Shown: positions 23,466 through 31,198 of the stretch, in pieces | How the letters are laid out: the number at the start of each line of letters is the position of its first letter | Numbering within the stretch: position 1 is the first letter of the stretch | From: Methanobacteriota archaeon | Lineage (GTDB): Archaea; Halobacteriota; Methanomicrobia; Methanomicrobiales; Methanoculleaceae | Length of the DNA stretch: 47,308 nt | NCBI GenBank assembly: GCA_023457135.1 | Contig: JAEWMO010000143.1 | Span: forward strand, 1-47,308 | Direction: 5' to 3' | Made by a program: the position numbers and the translations under genes | The notes under the pieces: generated by a model | Database searches by the model: none | What the model was told of the DNA's origin: nothing | The model's input: only the letters and a program-made list of their open reading frames with translations

Positions 23466-24743
23466 TTATCTCATCTGCTTGGGCGTGATGTCGATGCACA
23501 TGCCTGCTGCAATCGTGGAGCCCATATCACGGACGGCGAACCGGCCGAGCTGCGGGATCTCCTTGACCTTCTCAATGACCATGGGCCGGGTGGGCTTGAT
23601 CTTGACGATGGCGGCATCGCCGGTCTTGAGGAACGTGGGGTTCTCTTCCTTGACCTGGCCGGTGCGGGGGTCGAGTTTCTTCTGAAGCTCGATGAAGGTG
23701 CACGCGATCTGTGAGGTGTGGCAGTGGAAGACCGGGGTGTAGCCGACGGTCAGGGCGCTGGGGTGGTGGAGCACGACGACCTGTGCGATGAACTCGTCTG
23801 CAACGGTCGGCGGCACGTCGGCGGGACCGCAGACGTCGCCACGGCGGATGTCACCCTTGCCGATACCACGGACGTTGAACCCGACGTTGTCGCCCGGAAG
23901 CGCCTGCGCGATCTCTTCGTGGTGCATCTCAATGGACTTGATCTCACCCTCTTTGTTCGCGGGCATGAAGTTGACCTTCATTCCCTTCTTCATGATACCG
24001 GTCTCGACACGGCCGACGGGCACGGTTCCGATACCGGAGATGGAGTAGACGTCCTGGATGGGGAGCCGCATCGGAAGGTTCGTGGGCTTCTCGGGCTCGG
24101 TGAGCGCGTTGAGTGCGTCGAGGACCGTCGGTCCCTTGTACCAGGGAGTGTTCGCGCTGGGCTTGGCGATGTTGTCGCCCATGAACGAGCTCATCGGGAT
24201 GAAACTGATGGCGTCGGGCTTGTAGCCGACCATCTTGACCAGCTGAGAGAGCTGTTCCTTGACCTCGTTGTAGCGCTTCTCGTCGTACTTGACGGCGTCC
24301 ATCTTGTTGATGCCGACGATCAGCTGGTTGATGCCGAGCGTACGGGAGAGGAAGACGTGCTCCTTGGTCTGCTCCATCACGCCGTCGGGTGCGGCGACGA
24401 CCAGCAGTGCGGCGTCTGCCTGAGAGGCGCCCGTGATCATGTTCTTGACGAAGTCACGGTGGCCGGGGCAGTCCACGACGGTGAAGTAGAACTTGTCGGT
24501 GTCGAACCGCTTGTGGGCGATATCGATGGTGATACCACGCTCACGTTCTTCCTTCAGGCTGTCCATTACCCAGGCGAACTCAAACGAGCCCTTGCCCTTG
24601 GATTCGGCTTCCTTCCTGAACCCCTCGATGATATGGGGCGGTACCGCTCCAGTCTCAAAGAGCAACCGACCGACGGTAGTAGACTTCCCGTGGTCGATGT
24701 GTCCAATAACTGCTAAATTCATGTGGGGCTTATCAGCTGCCAT
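23466..24743 (-). CDS. tuf: Translation elongation factor EF-1 alpha
   Basis: This 425-aa GTPase has the P-loop VIGHIDHGKSTTVGRL, the switch region KEERERGITIDIAHKRF, DCPGHRDFVKNMITGASQAD, and the guanine-specificity NKMDAVKYDEK. It delivers aminoacyl-tRNA to the ribosome. Domains II and III follow with normal length. GGAGG lies about 9 nt before the ATG. In most Euryarchaeota tuf follows fusA. Here the upstream neighbour is a divergent small gene, so tuf-rps10 has its own promoter; TTTATATGG on the minus strand near 24830 is a good TATA candidate. Confidence 0.97.
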   Translation of the reverse strand: MAADKPHMNLAVIGHIDHGKSTTVGRLLFETGAVPPHIIEGFRKEAESKGKGSFEFAWVMDSLKEERERGITIDIAHKRFDTDKFYFTVVDCPGHRDFVKNMITGASQADAALLVVAAPDGVMEQTKEHVFLSRTLGINQLIVGINKMDAVKYDEKRYNEVKEQLSQLVKMVGYKPDAISFIPMSSFMGDNIAKPSANTPWYKGPTVLDALNALTEPEKPTNLPMRLPIQDVYSISGIGTVPVGRVETGIMKKGMKVNFMPANKEGEIKSIEMHHEEIAQALPGDNVGFNVRGIGKGDIRRGDVCGPADVPPTVADEFIAQVVVLHHPSALTVGYTPVFHCHTSQIACTFIELQKKLDPRTGQVKEENPTFLKTGDAAIVKIKPTRPMVIEKVKEIPQLGRFAVRDMGSTIAAGMCIDITPKQMR

Positions 24744-24840
24744 AGTTTGTATCCTCCACTCAAATAGGCCTGTCAGCTCGAACAGCCTGCTTATGCGAGT
24801 AACTTATACGTATGATCTTCTCCATATAAAGCATTTCTAT

Positions 24841-24857
24841 GCGCGCCGATAGCGCGC
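24841..24857. promoter_or_regulatory. Perfect GCGCGC palindrome upstream of tuf
   Basis: GCGCGC (24841-24846) and GCGCGC (24852-24857) flank a 5-nt CGATA spacer, directly upstream of the best tuf TATA element. Both arms are themselves palindromic. It may bind an activator or repressor shared with the divergent small gene; no regulator is known. Confidence 0.3.
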
Positions 24858-24921
24858 AATCCCTGAAATCCTCTGGTAATCGACAGAATCTTATTCTCCT
24901 GAAATCTACGTTCTTCGTACC

Positions 24922-25224
24922 ATGAAGATACTTGAGTTTCACCGTGACGATACGAAGGACCGTGTGACGGTCGTATGCGCAGATCGTGAGGTGTCGGTCT
25001 ACTCTCACTGCGGCTACTGCCGGCACTGTGCGGGTGTCCGGGTGGGCAGGCGGACGATCCCGACACCGCAGCGTCAGGCTCTTTCCGGTGTGAGGGGAGG
25101 CGCGAGTATGGACGAGGGCCTGCTGAACGCTGCTGTGATGTTCAACACCCTTGTCCGGGACGGCAACGCCGTCGAGTGCGAGGACGATGCGGGCGCAGGG
25201 TTCTGCTCGCTGTACCGCCACTAG
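24922..25224 (+). CDS. Small Cys-rich protein of unknown function
   Basis: This 100-aa protein has a compact CGYCRHCAG motif (a C-x2-C-x2-C arrangement at about residues 30-36), a preceding Cys in TVVCADREV, and two more Cys near the C-terminus (VECEDD and GFCSLYRH). It could bind zinc or an iron-sulfur centre. I do not recognise a family. No Shine-Dalgarno precedes the ATG. A TATA-like AATCTTATTCT about 28 nt upstream suggests a leaderless transcript. A strong hairpin 19 nt after the stop supports a real transcription unit. Confidence 0.65.
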   Translation: MKILEFHRDDTKDRVTVVCADREVSVYSHCGYCRHCAGVRVGRRTIPTPQRQALSGVRGGASMDEGLLNAAVMFNTLVRDGNAVECEDDAGAGFCSLYRH

Positions 25225-25243
25225 ACCCGGTGTCTCTTTTCAT

Positions 25244-25273
25244 GGGGCGGTCCGCCTGCCTGCGGTCCGCCCC
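25244..25273. terminator. Bidirectional hairpin between convergent genes
   Basis: GGGGCGG (25244-25250) pairs with CCGCCCC (25267-25273). Inside it, CCGC (25252-25255) pairs with GCGG (25262-25265) after one T-T mismatch, leaving a 6-nt loop. TTTT runs lie on either side (25237-25240 and 25290-25293). It sits in the 75-nt gap between two gene ends. Confidence 0.6.
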
Positions 25274-25299
25274 GGGTCCCGGTGTGCGGTTTTCTCTCC

Positions 25300-26181
25300 T
25301 TACTCCGCCGCTGCCGGTGCTTTCGGCCCGAACTCCTTCCTGATCCCTTCGGCGAACTTATCAAACCCGATCTCGTCCATCTGGTTGGCAAGGAGCCGGT
25401 CGCTCCAGGCGGTGCGGTAGATCCAGTAGATGATACGGTCGACCACCTCGACGACCTCTTCCTCGGTCTCAACGGTGATGAGTTCTATCCCTGCGCGGGG
25501 TGAGGCGCCGCGCCGGCCGCCGATCGTGATCTGGTAATGGGCATACTCGGACTTCAGGAGATGGTAGGGGCAGGAGTGGATGCAGATGCCGCACTGGACG
25601 CACTTCTCCTCGTCGAGGGCGGAGATGCCGTTCTTTATGGATATGGCGCACTCCCTGCAATACTCTACGCAGGTGCCGCACCCCGTGCAGAGGCCGGGCG
25701 TGCGCAGCGGGCGAATCCTGCCGATGATCCCGATATCGTTCAGGAGTGGGCTGTTGCACATGTGGGTGCAGCCGGATACGGCGATGCGGATCCGTATCGG
25801 GAGTTCTTTCCCGAAGACCTTCTCGTCGATCTTCCGTGCAAGGTCGATCGTCTCGCAGTTGGCGTACTTGCACCGCTCCGTGCCCGGACAGGCCATGATG
25901 TTCACGACCTCGTTGTGCTCGGCCCCGATCGGTGTCCCGTTCTTCTCGAGATCTTTCGCGATCTTCTGGAGATTCTCAGGCTTCACGTGCGGGATCTCCA
26001 CTGCCTGGCGCATGGTGAGGTGAAGGGAGCCGTCCCCGTACTTCTCGCTGATCTTTGCGAGCTGTTTGACCTGGGCCGCAGAAAGGGCTCCTGCCGGGAC
26101 CCGCAGCCGTACCGTCGCAAAGTCCGCGTTCCGCTCGGTGATGATCCCTCCCCGGGCATAGAGAGTGTGATCGTTCATCAT
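25300..26181 (-). CDS. Small siroheme sulfite reductase-like protein (Dsr-LP type) with two 4Fe-4S clusters
   Basis: This 293-aa protein has a ferredoxin-like N-terminal half-domain of nitrite/sulfite reductases (LHLTMRQAVEIPHVKPENLQ near residue 55). The siroheme/4Fe-4S Cys set is ACPGTERCKYANCETIDLA and VSGCTHMCNSPLLNDIGI. Two ferredoxin motifs follow, CTGCGTCVEYCRECA and CVQCGICIHSCPYHL. It lacks the F420H2 domain of Fsr. Such small proteins occur in methanogens with no firm role. The frame is open to 26301, but that overlaps cobS. TTTTTTATCC about 27 nt upstream of the ATG pair (26181/26178) suggests a leaderless mRNA starting right after cobS. Confidence 0.82.
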   Translation of the reverse strand: MMNDHTLYARGGIITERNADFATVRLRVPAGALSAAQVKQLAKISEKYGDGSLHLTMRQAVEIPHVKPENLQKIAKDLEKNGTPIGAEHNEVVNIMACPGTERCKYANCETIDLARKIDEKVFGKELPIRIRIAVSGCTHMCNSPLLNDIGIIGRIRPLRTPGLCTGCGTCVEYCRECAISIKNGISALDEEKCVQCGICIHSCPYHLLKSEYAHYQITIGGRRGASPRAGIELITVETEEEVVEVVDRIIYWIYRTAWSDRLLANQMDEIGFDKFAEGIRKEFGPKAPAAAE

Positions 26182-26218
26182 TCTACAGTAGTAGCAGCAG
26201 CCGGGATAAAAAAGGTGG

Positions 26219-26929
26219 TCATAGAAGGGCAAGGAGGAGAATGACGCCTGCCCTGACAATCTCGTTTGAGGCCCCGACGACGTCGCCGTTGACTCCGCCA
26301 AAGAGGCGCCGGGAGAGGAGGAGCATCAGCGCGACGATGACTGCCGTGGCCACAAGGGCAAGCGCGATATGCACCGGGGGCACCGGCAGCAGGAAGAGGG
26401 GCAGCGCAAGCAGGGTTGCCGGGACGAGGAACCACGGCCGTGCAAACCCATGGAGGTAGGAGTGAATCCCTTCCCGGAACGGCGTACCGAGCGTCGTGAG
26501 GCAGGACATCGCGGTCTTCGCGCAGACCTCGGCGATGAGGATGGCCGCCGGGAGGTATGCGACGGTCTGGAGCCCGGCAAAGGCGATGAGCGTGACGATG
26601 ATCCCCGCCGCGACCGCCCCGGCCCCGGTGGTCCGATCGGTCATGGCCGCGATCCTTTTTTCCCGGCTCCCGTGGGCCATGAGCCCGTCGCCGAAGTCCA
26701 GCAGGCCGTCGAAGTGGTTGCATCCGGAGAGGAGGAGCACCGCTGCGACGGCGACCGCCGCACCCACCACCGGCGATGCGATGAAGGAGGCGATGACGGC
26801 CGCTATCCCGCCGATCACGTACCCGGCGAGCGGGTAGAGGTAGGACCGGCGGGCGAAGTGGTCGAAATCGACCGGTCTCCCCAGGGGGAGGGAGGTGCAG
26901 AACTGCAGGAGGGCGAGGACGGACTTCAC
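26219..26929 (-). CDS. cobS: Adenosylcobinamide-GDP ribazoletransferase (cobalamin synthase)
   Basis: This 236-aa membrane protein joins adenosylcobinamide-GDP to alpha-ribazole phosphate, the last joining step of cobalamin assembly. CobS hallmarks are FCTSLPLGRPVDFDHFARRS near the N-terminus and GCNHFDGLLDFGDGLMAHGS near residue 69, an Asp-rich metal/phosphate site, followed by KRIAAMTDRTTGAGAVAAG. Several membrane helices follow. The start is a GTG at 26929 that overlaps the cobZ stop by 4 nt, so cobZ and cobS are translationally coupled. Confidence 0.93.
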   Translation of the reverse strand: MKSVLALLQFCTSLPLGRPVDFDHFARRSYLYPLAGYVIGGIAAVIASFIASPVVGAAVAVAAVLLLSGCNHFDGLLDFGDGLMAHGSREKRIAAMTDRTTGAGAVAAGIIVTLIAFAGLQTVAYLPAAILIAEVCAKTAMSCLTTLGTPFREGIHSYLHGFARPWFLVPATLLALPLFLLPVPPVHIALALVATAVIVALMLLLSRRLFGGVNGDVVGASNEIVRAGVILLLALL

Positions 26930-27369
26930 ATCGATCCCATCGACTCGCTGTAGAGGCGCGACGTGCAGCCCGCGATCAGCCCGGCAACGGCGTCGTCGAG
27001 GAACGGCCCGAGCCTGCCCAGGATACCTGGCTTCTTCTGGTCGTAGCGGGTGAACTCGAACCGCGCGTAGGTCCCCCCGATGACTTCGGCGATGGCCATC
27101 CCGATGATCTCGTCGGAGAGCAGGAAGACCGGGTCGTCGGCGATCTCGGAGTTCTTCCGCTTCCAGTAGAGTTCGTCCTCGAGCAGGACGGCCCCGAGGA
27201 GGAGCGATGAGATGTTCGGGTCCTTGAGGGCCTTTCCGATCTTCTCATCAAGCCTGCCTGCGGCCTCGTCCGCACTGATCCCGTGGGGGACATAGAGTTC
27301 CATCGCGGAGGCGACGATATCGCTCCGCGTGATACCTTTCTCCTCCAGCCTGCGCTCTATCTCGAACAT
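26926..27369 (-). CDS. cobZ: Alpha-ribazole phosphatase CobZ (PgpA-fold)
   Basis: This 147-aa protein belongs to the PgpA-like fold. It shows LLSDEIIGMAIAEVIGGTYA near residue 84, where Asp/Glu residues would bind metal, and GPFLDDAVAGLIAGCTSRLY near residue 121. Methanosarcina CobZ is the known non-orthologous replacement of CobC, removing the phosphate from alpha-ribazole 5'-phosphate or adenosylcobalamin phosphate. Coupling with cobS and the divergent cobT support CobZ over a phosphatidylglycerophosphatase. The frame is open for a further 430 codons upstream, but the ATG at 27369 gives the family N-terminus MFEIERRLEEKG. Confidence 0.87.
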   Translation of the reverse strand: MFEIERRLEEKGITRSDIVASAMELYVPHGISADEAAGRLDEKIGKALKDPNISSLLLGAVLLEDELYWKRKNSEIADDPVFLLSDEIIGMAIAEVIGGTYARFEFTRYDQKKPGILGRLGPFLDDAVAGLIAGCTSRLYSESMGSM

Positions 27370-27783
27370 TGTTCTACTATTGAGGCCGGCGGGTATTTTG
27401 GCGTTTGGATATTTATGACGGCCGCTCGCACCGGAGGTGCGAGGGGCCGGAGTTTGAGCCCCGTCAGGTGTGAGTGAGACGTTGTGCAGGAGATCCTGCA
27501 ACACCGGGGGGTCAGGGGAGCGAAGGCGATGTGGCGTTCCGGCAGTAAAAGGGCGTATGTACCTGGCATGTGTGATTGGCGACCTGTTGTTCGGGGAGCA
27601 ACGTATAGCAGCATATGGTTTGCTCAACTCTGCACCTGATCCGTGCGTGGACTGTGGATGCGTTGATGATGGCCCGTTTCGCAGTTCTGCGCCGCCTTCG
27701 CAGTTGCCCGGAGGCCCCTTTCGCTCTCTGCCATGCCCCCGGACCGCAACCTCTTCCATCCCGCGGCACCAACCTGTAACGTA
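27370..27783. other. 414-nt divergent gap between cobZ and cobT with hairpins
   Basis: No convincing gene lies here. A TATA-like GGATATTTATG (27408-27418) is followed by three plus-strand hairpins. The first is CTCGCACC/GGTGCGAG (27425-27443), extendable by CGGCC/GGCCG beyond a mismatch. The second is TGCAGG/CCTGCA (27485-27500). The third is GTTGTTC/GAGCAAC (27586-27602). A direct repeat TTCGCAGTT occurs at 27678 and 27697. This could be a long structured cobT leader or a separate small RNA. Confidence 0.5.
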
Positions 27784-28800
27784 ATGTCTCACCCCTTCCT
27801 CTCCGAAGATCCGCTGATCCGGCCTCGCCGCCCGATGATGGCGCTGGTCCTGGCGAACACCATGCTCTCCACCGTTCCCGGCATATCGGGGGCCGGCCCC
27901 TCCCCGGAAAAGACCCTGCTCACACCGGTTCTCGATGCGGAGCTGGTCACGACCGGCGCGATCACGAGCGTCCCGGCCCGGCCGAACACCCCCACCGGGT
28001 GCCCGACGCCGGCGACCATCACCCGGTCCATGATGGAGCTGACCGGACTTGCCCCCGTCATCGTCAACGCGGGGCTCGTCCACGCTCCCACCGTCCCCTG
28101 TATCGACGTCTACGGGAGCGCGGGCGGCGATCCCCGGGTGGAGGACGCGGTGCCGCAGGCGGCGCTCCTCTTTGAGCGGGGGGAGATGGTCGGCAGGCTT
28201 CTTTCGCAGTACAGCGACTTCCTGATGCTCGGTGAGTGTGTCCCCGGCGGAACGACGACCGCCCTCTGCGTTCTGCGGGCTCTCGGCTACGATGCCTCGG
28301 TCAGCAGCGCCTTCGCCGATAATCCCCTCGGCCTGAAGGACGCCGTCTGCAGGGAGGTGCTTGCCCGGATTCGCGAGACCGGCGCAAGCGAGCCTCTTGA
28401 GACCCTCCGTGCCGCGGGCGATCCCATGATGCCGGTTGCGGCAGGGATTGCAAGCACCTACGCCGGCGATATCCTCTTTGCCGGCGGAACCCAGATGCTT
28501 GCCGTCGCGGCTACCCTGAAGGCGCTCGGAAAGAGGGTGCCGCATCTCGCGACGACGGTCTACGTCCGGGACGACCCCACCGCCGGGTTCTCGCGGTCGG
28601 TCGCCGACGTCGGCACCACCGCGTACTTCGTCGACCCGAACTTCGCCGGCATCGGGCACGTCGGGCTTGCACGCTACTGCATCGGTGAGGTCAAGGAGGG
28701 CATGGGGGCCGGCGGCGCCCTGACGCTTGCCTATCTCATGGGTTATAAGCCCGAAGAAATCACGGAAAAAATCTTTAATTTCGTCAGGCAGTATGCTTGA
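27784..28800 (+). CDS. cobT: Nicotinate-nucleotide--dimethylbenzimidazole phosphoribosyltransferase, archaeal type
   Basis: This 338-aa protein matches the archaeal CobT family. Glycine-rich motifs include STVPGISGAGPSPEKTLL near residue 29, LGECVPGGTTTALCVLRALG near residue 150, and LFAGGTQMLAVAATLKALGK near residue 235. It activates the lower-ligand base to its alpha-ribotide for cobamide synthesis. Together with CobZ and CobS it covers the nucleotide-loop assembly branch. I prefer the ATG at 27784; an in-frame ATG at 27733 adds an unlikely Pro-rich extension. Neither has a Shine-Dalgarno, and MMALVLAN further in is a third possibility. Confidence 0.87.
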   Translation: MSHPFLSEDPLIRPRRPMMALVLANTMLSTVPGISGAGPSPEKTLLTPVLDAELVTTGAITSVPARPNTPTGCPTPATITRSMMELTGLAPVIVNAGLVHAPTVPCIDVYGSAGGDPRVEDAVPQAALLFERGEMVGRLLSQYSDFLMLGECVPGGTTTALCVLRALGYDASVSSAFADNPLGLKDAVCREVLARIRETGASEPLETLRAAGDPMMPVAAGIASTYAGDILFAGGTQMLAVAATLKALGKRVPHLATTVYVRDDPTAGFSRSVADVGTTAYFVDPNFAGIGHVGLARYCIGEVKEGMGAGGALTLAYLMGYKPEEITEKIFNFVRQYA

Positions 28801-28838
28801 GGGAAGGACTATACCCTTTTACACCCACCTTATAAGCA

Positions 28839-29393
28839 ATGCTTCCACTCTATGTGGTCAACAATCACGGACAGTTTAATCACCTGATCTTGAGGGCGCT
28901 CCGGGACATGGATATCGAGGCCACGATGATCTCAAACGAGACCTCGCCGGCCGAGGTCGCCCGGGGCTGCCGGGGCATCATCCTCGGCGGCGGCCCCACG
29001 CTCGACCGTATCGGGGCGGCTCCCGCATACCTTGACCTGGGGCTCCCGGTCCTCGGCATCTGCCTTGGGCTGCATATCATGGCGACAGCCCGGGGAGGCG
29101 CCGTCCGCCGGGGAGCAAGCGGGGGGTTCGGTGCGGTCGAGGTCGATATCCTCGAACGGGGCAACCTGCTTCAGGGCTATCCGGACCGGATGCAGGTCTG
29201 GGCGTCGCATGCGGACGAGGTCTCGGTGGTACCTGATGGCTTCATCCGGTTTGCAGAATCGACGATCTGCGGCGTAGAGGCGATGGCGTCTCCTGATGAG
29301 CGTCTCTATGGCGTCCAGTGGCACCCGGAGGTCAGCCATACCGTCAACGGTCGACTTCTCCTTGAGAATTTCAACAGGATATGTTCGGAGTAA
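28839..29393 (+). CDS. guaAA: GMP synthase, glutamine amidotransferase subunit
   Basis: This 184-aa class I amidotransferase has the nucleophile Cys in PVLGICLGLHIMATARGG near residue 75, the oxyanion GGGPTLDR near residue 50, and the His-Glu pair in YGVQWHPEVSHT near residue 161. Archaea encode GMP synthase as separate amidotransferase and synthetase subunits; this one makes ammonia for amination of XMP. The synthetase subunit is not in the window. TATACCC about 26 nt before the ATG and the lack of a Shine-Dalgarno suggest a leaderless start. It overlaps the next gene by 13 nt. Confidence 0.92.
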   Translation: MLPLYVVNNHGQFNHLILRALRDMDIEATMISNETSPAEVARGCRGIILGGGPTLDRIGAAPAYLDLGLPVLGICLGLHIMATARGGAVRRGASGGFGAVEVDILERGNLLQGYPDRMQVWASHADEVSVVPDGFIRFAESTICGVEAMASPDERLYGVQWHPEVSHTVNGRLLLENFNRICSE

Positions 29394-29923
29394 ACGACGT
29401 TGCGGGCCGGGTCGGGTCCATCGGGTTCTGCTGCCAGCGATGCGGTGCCTGTTGCCGACGGGTCGCGGAGGACTCGAACCTGGTGATCGTGAGCCCTGCT
29501 GAGATCCGGGCGATCATGGCGGCGACCGGGATGGCATGGGATGAGGTCGCCGAACCCTATCCCGAGTTCATCAATGCCGGAAACGGCGGGGAATACACGC
29601 TTGCGTGGTGCATCCGGCGCACCGCCGATGCCTGCATCTTCCTCCGTGACGGACGATGCTCCATCTACGCTCACCGCCCCTGGCTCTGCCGCACCTATCC
29701 GTTCATGCTCGTCGATGACGGCCTGGTGGTCTCCGAATGCCCCGGCATCGGGACACCCATCTCTTCCAGCGACGCGCAGGCTCTCGGCGCCGACCTCTGC
29801 GGTCGGCAGGCCGCCGAGGCGGCGGAAGAGGCCGGTCTCCGCGCTGTCTACGAGCGTTCGACGGTGCCGCCGGGAATGCGCGCCGTCATCGACAGCGAAG
29901 GTATGAAGGTGGTCCATGGCTGA
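29381..29923 (+). CDS. YkgJ family cysteine cluster protein
   Basis: This 180-aa protein has the YkgJ Cys pattern CCQRCGACCRRVAEDS near residue 17, then CIFLRDGRCSIYAHRPWLCRTYPF (split Cys positions near residues 85-103). The set probably binds zinc or an iron-sulfur cluster. The family function is unknown. The ATG at 29381 lies inside the end of guaAA, and the stop overlaps the TraB-family start by 8 nt, so guaAA, this gene and the TraB gene form a coupled unit. Confidence 0.82.
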   Translation: MFGVNDVAGRVGSIGFCCQRCGACCRRVAEDSNLVIVSPAEIRAIMAATGMAWDEVAEPYPEFINAGNGGEYTLAWCIRRTADACIFLRDGRCSIYAHRPWLCRTYPFMLVDDGLVVSECPGIGTPISSSDAQALGADLCGRQAAEAAEEAGLRAVYERSTVPPGMRAVIDSEGMKVVHG

Positions 29924-31118
29924 GATCCGCCTTGTCGGGACCGCTCACGTCTCGCAGAAGAGCGTTGAGGAGGTCCGGTCGGCGATCGAGGAGTTCCAGC
30001 CCGATATCGTCGGCGTCGAGCTCGACCAGGGCCGGTACGTCTCGCTCACGCAGGAGACGGACGAAGAGCCGCCGGTCACGGAGATCCTCAAAGGGGGGAA
30101 CTTTGGCCGGCTCCTCGTCCAGTGGGTGCTCGCCTATATCCAGCAGCGGATCGGCGCCGAGACCGGCGTGAAGCCCGGTGCCGAGATGCTGGCCGCCATC
30201 GATGAGGCAAAAGCGCACCAGACGCCCGTGGCGCTCATCGACCGGGATATCCGGATCACGCTTGCCCGGTTCTGGGGCAAGATGGGGATCTGGGAGAAGA
30301 TCAAGCTTCTCGGGGCCCTGGTCTACTCGCTCGTGAGCGTCGAGAAGCAGGAGATCGACGTGGACGAGCTCATGGACCAGGACGTGGTGAGCGCCGCGAT
30401 GGAGGAGTTCCGGAAGTTCTCCCCGCACGGTGCCCGGGCCCTGATCGATGAACGGGATGCGTATCTCGCGCACCAGATCCTGATGCTCGGGGGCCGGTAC
30501 GACCGGGTGCTCGCGGTCGTCGGTGCCGGGCATATCCGTGGGGTCCAGCGCTACCTCGATGCGCCGGGAACCCTGCCGCCGCTCTCAACCCTTACCGCCG
30601 AATCAAAGGGTGGCCTGCCGTGGGCGAAGATCATCGGGGCGGCCGTCACCGGTCTCTTCCTCCTCCTGATCGCAGCAATTGCCCTCTCCGGCGTGGGGCT
30701 CGACGTTCTGCTCGCTGCCTTCCTCTACTGGATCGTGATCACCGGTGCCTTAAGTGCTGTATTCACGCTGCTTGCCGGTGGGCACCCCTTCTCGGCCGCC
30801 ACGGCGTTCGCCGTCTCCTGGATGACGTCGCTCAACCCGCTGCTTGCGGCGGGATGGTTCGCCGCCGCCGTCGAGGTGAAGATGAGGAAGCCCACCACCG
30901 GAGAACTTCGTCGGATTCTTGCCGCGGAGACGTTCTCGGAGATGAGGAGGATCCCGCTCTTCCGGGTGGTGCTGGTCGCCGCGCTCGCGAACATCGGGTG
31001 CACGCTCGGAGTCATCGCCTACTTCCTGTTCATCTTCCCGGTGCTCGGGATAGACCCGGCTGTGGTCATCACCGAGGGCTTCTCGAATATGCTGCAGATA
31101 CTGCAGAACCTCTTCTAG
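29916..31118 (+). CDS. TraB/PrgY (TIKI-like) family membrane protein
   Basis: This 400-aa protein has an N-terminal TraB domain beginning IRLVGTAHVSQKSVEEV and DIVGVELDQGRYVSL. The His and Glu are the putative metalloprotease-type residues of the TIKI/TraB clan. A later VLAVVGAGHIRGVQRYL (about residue 203) carries a second conserved His. Four or so membrane helices fill the C-terminal half. Enterococcal TraB/PrgY members act on peptide pheromones, but archaeal members have no assigned substrate. The start overlaps the YkgJ gene by 8 nt. Confidence 0.85.
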   Translation: MAEIRLVGTAHVSQKSVEEVRSAIEEFQPDIVGVELDQGRYVSLTQETDEEPPVTEILKGGNFGRLLVQWVLAYIQQRIGAETGVKPGAEMLAAIDEAKAHQTPVALIDRDIRITLARFWGKMGIWEKIKLLGALVYSLVSVEKQEIDVDELMDQDVVSAAMEEFRKFSPHGARALIDERDAYLAHQILMLGGRYDRVLAVVGAGHIRGVQRYLDAPGTLPPLSTLTAESKGGLPWAKIIGAAVTGLFLLLIAAIALSGVGLDVLLAAFLYWIVITGALSAVFTLLAGGHPFSAATAFAVSWMTSLNPLLAAGWFAAAVEVKMRKPTTGELRRILAAETFSEMRRIPLFRVVLVAALANIGCTLGVIAYFLFIFPVLGIDPAVVITEGFSNMLQILQNLF

Positions 31119-31166
31119 GGCCGCCCTCCTCCTGTCCGGGGGTCTCCCTACCTCCGTTTCCCCAAG

Positions 31167-31176
31167 GTATTTAGGC
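31167..31176 (+). promoter_or_regulatory. Nitroreductase TATA element
   Basis: GGTATTTAGG is centred about 28 nt before the ATG at 31199, with no Shine-Dalgarno between. That spacing places initiation at or next to the start codon, suggesting a leaderless mRNA. Confidence 0.5.
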
Positions 31177-31198
31177 CGGGAGTGCCCACCATCGTTGC

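Noticed and set aside
25225..25280. CCCGGTGT occurs on both sides of the hairpin at 25244-25273, considered as a target-site duplication.
   Set aside because: The enclosed segment is too short for a mobile element and is fully explained as a terminator.
27578..27586. GGCGACCTG before cobT resembles part of the bacterial B12 box.
   Set aside because: Only a short core matches and the other conserved riboswitch segments are not visible. Cobalamin riboswitches are also rare in archaea.
27370..28659. A minus-strand open frame continues upstream of cobZ through cobT (577 codons in total).
   Set aside because: It is an antisense shadow of cobT, driven by GC-rich codon positions. The real cobZ starts at 27369.
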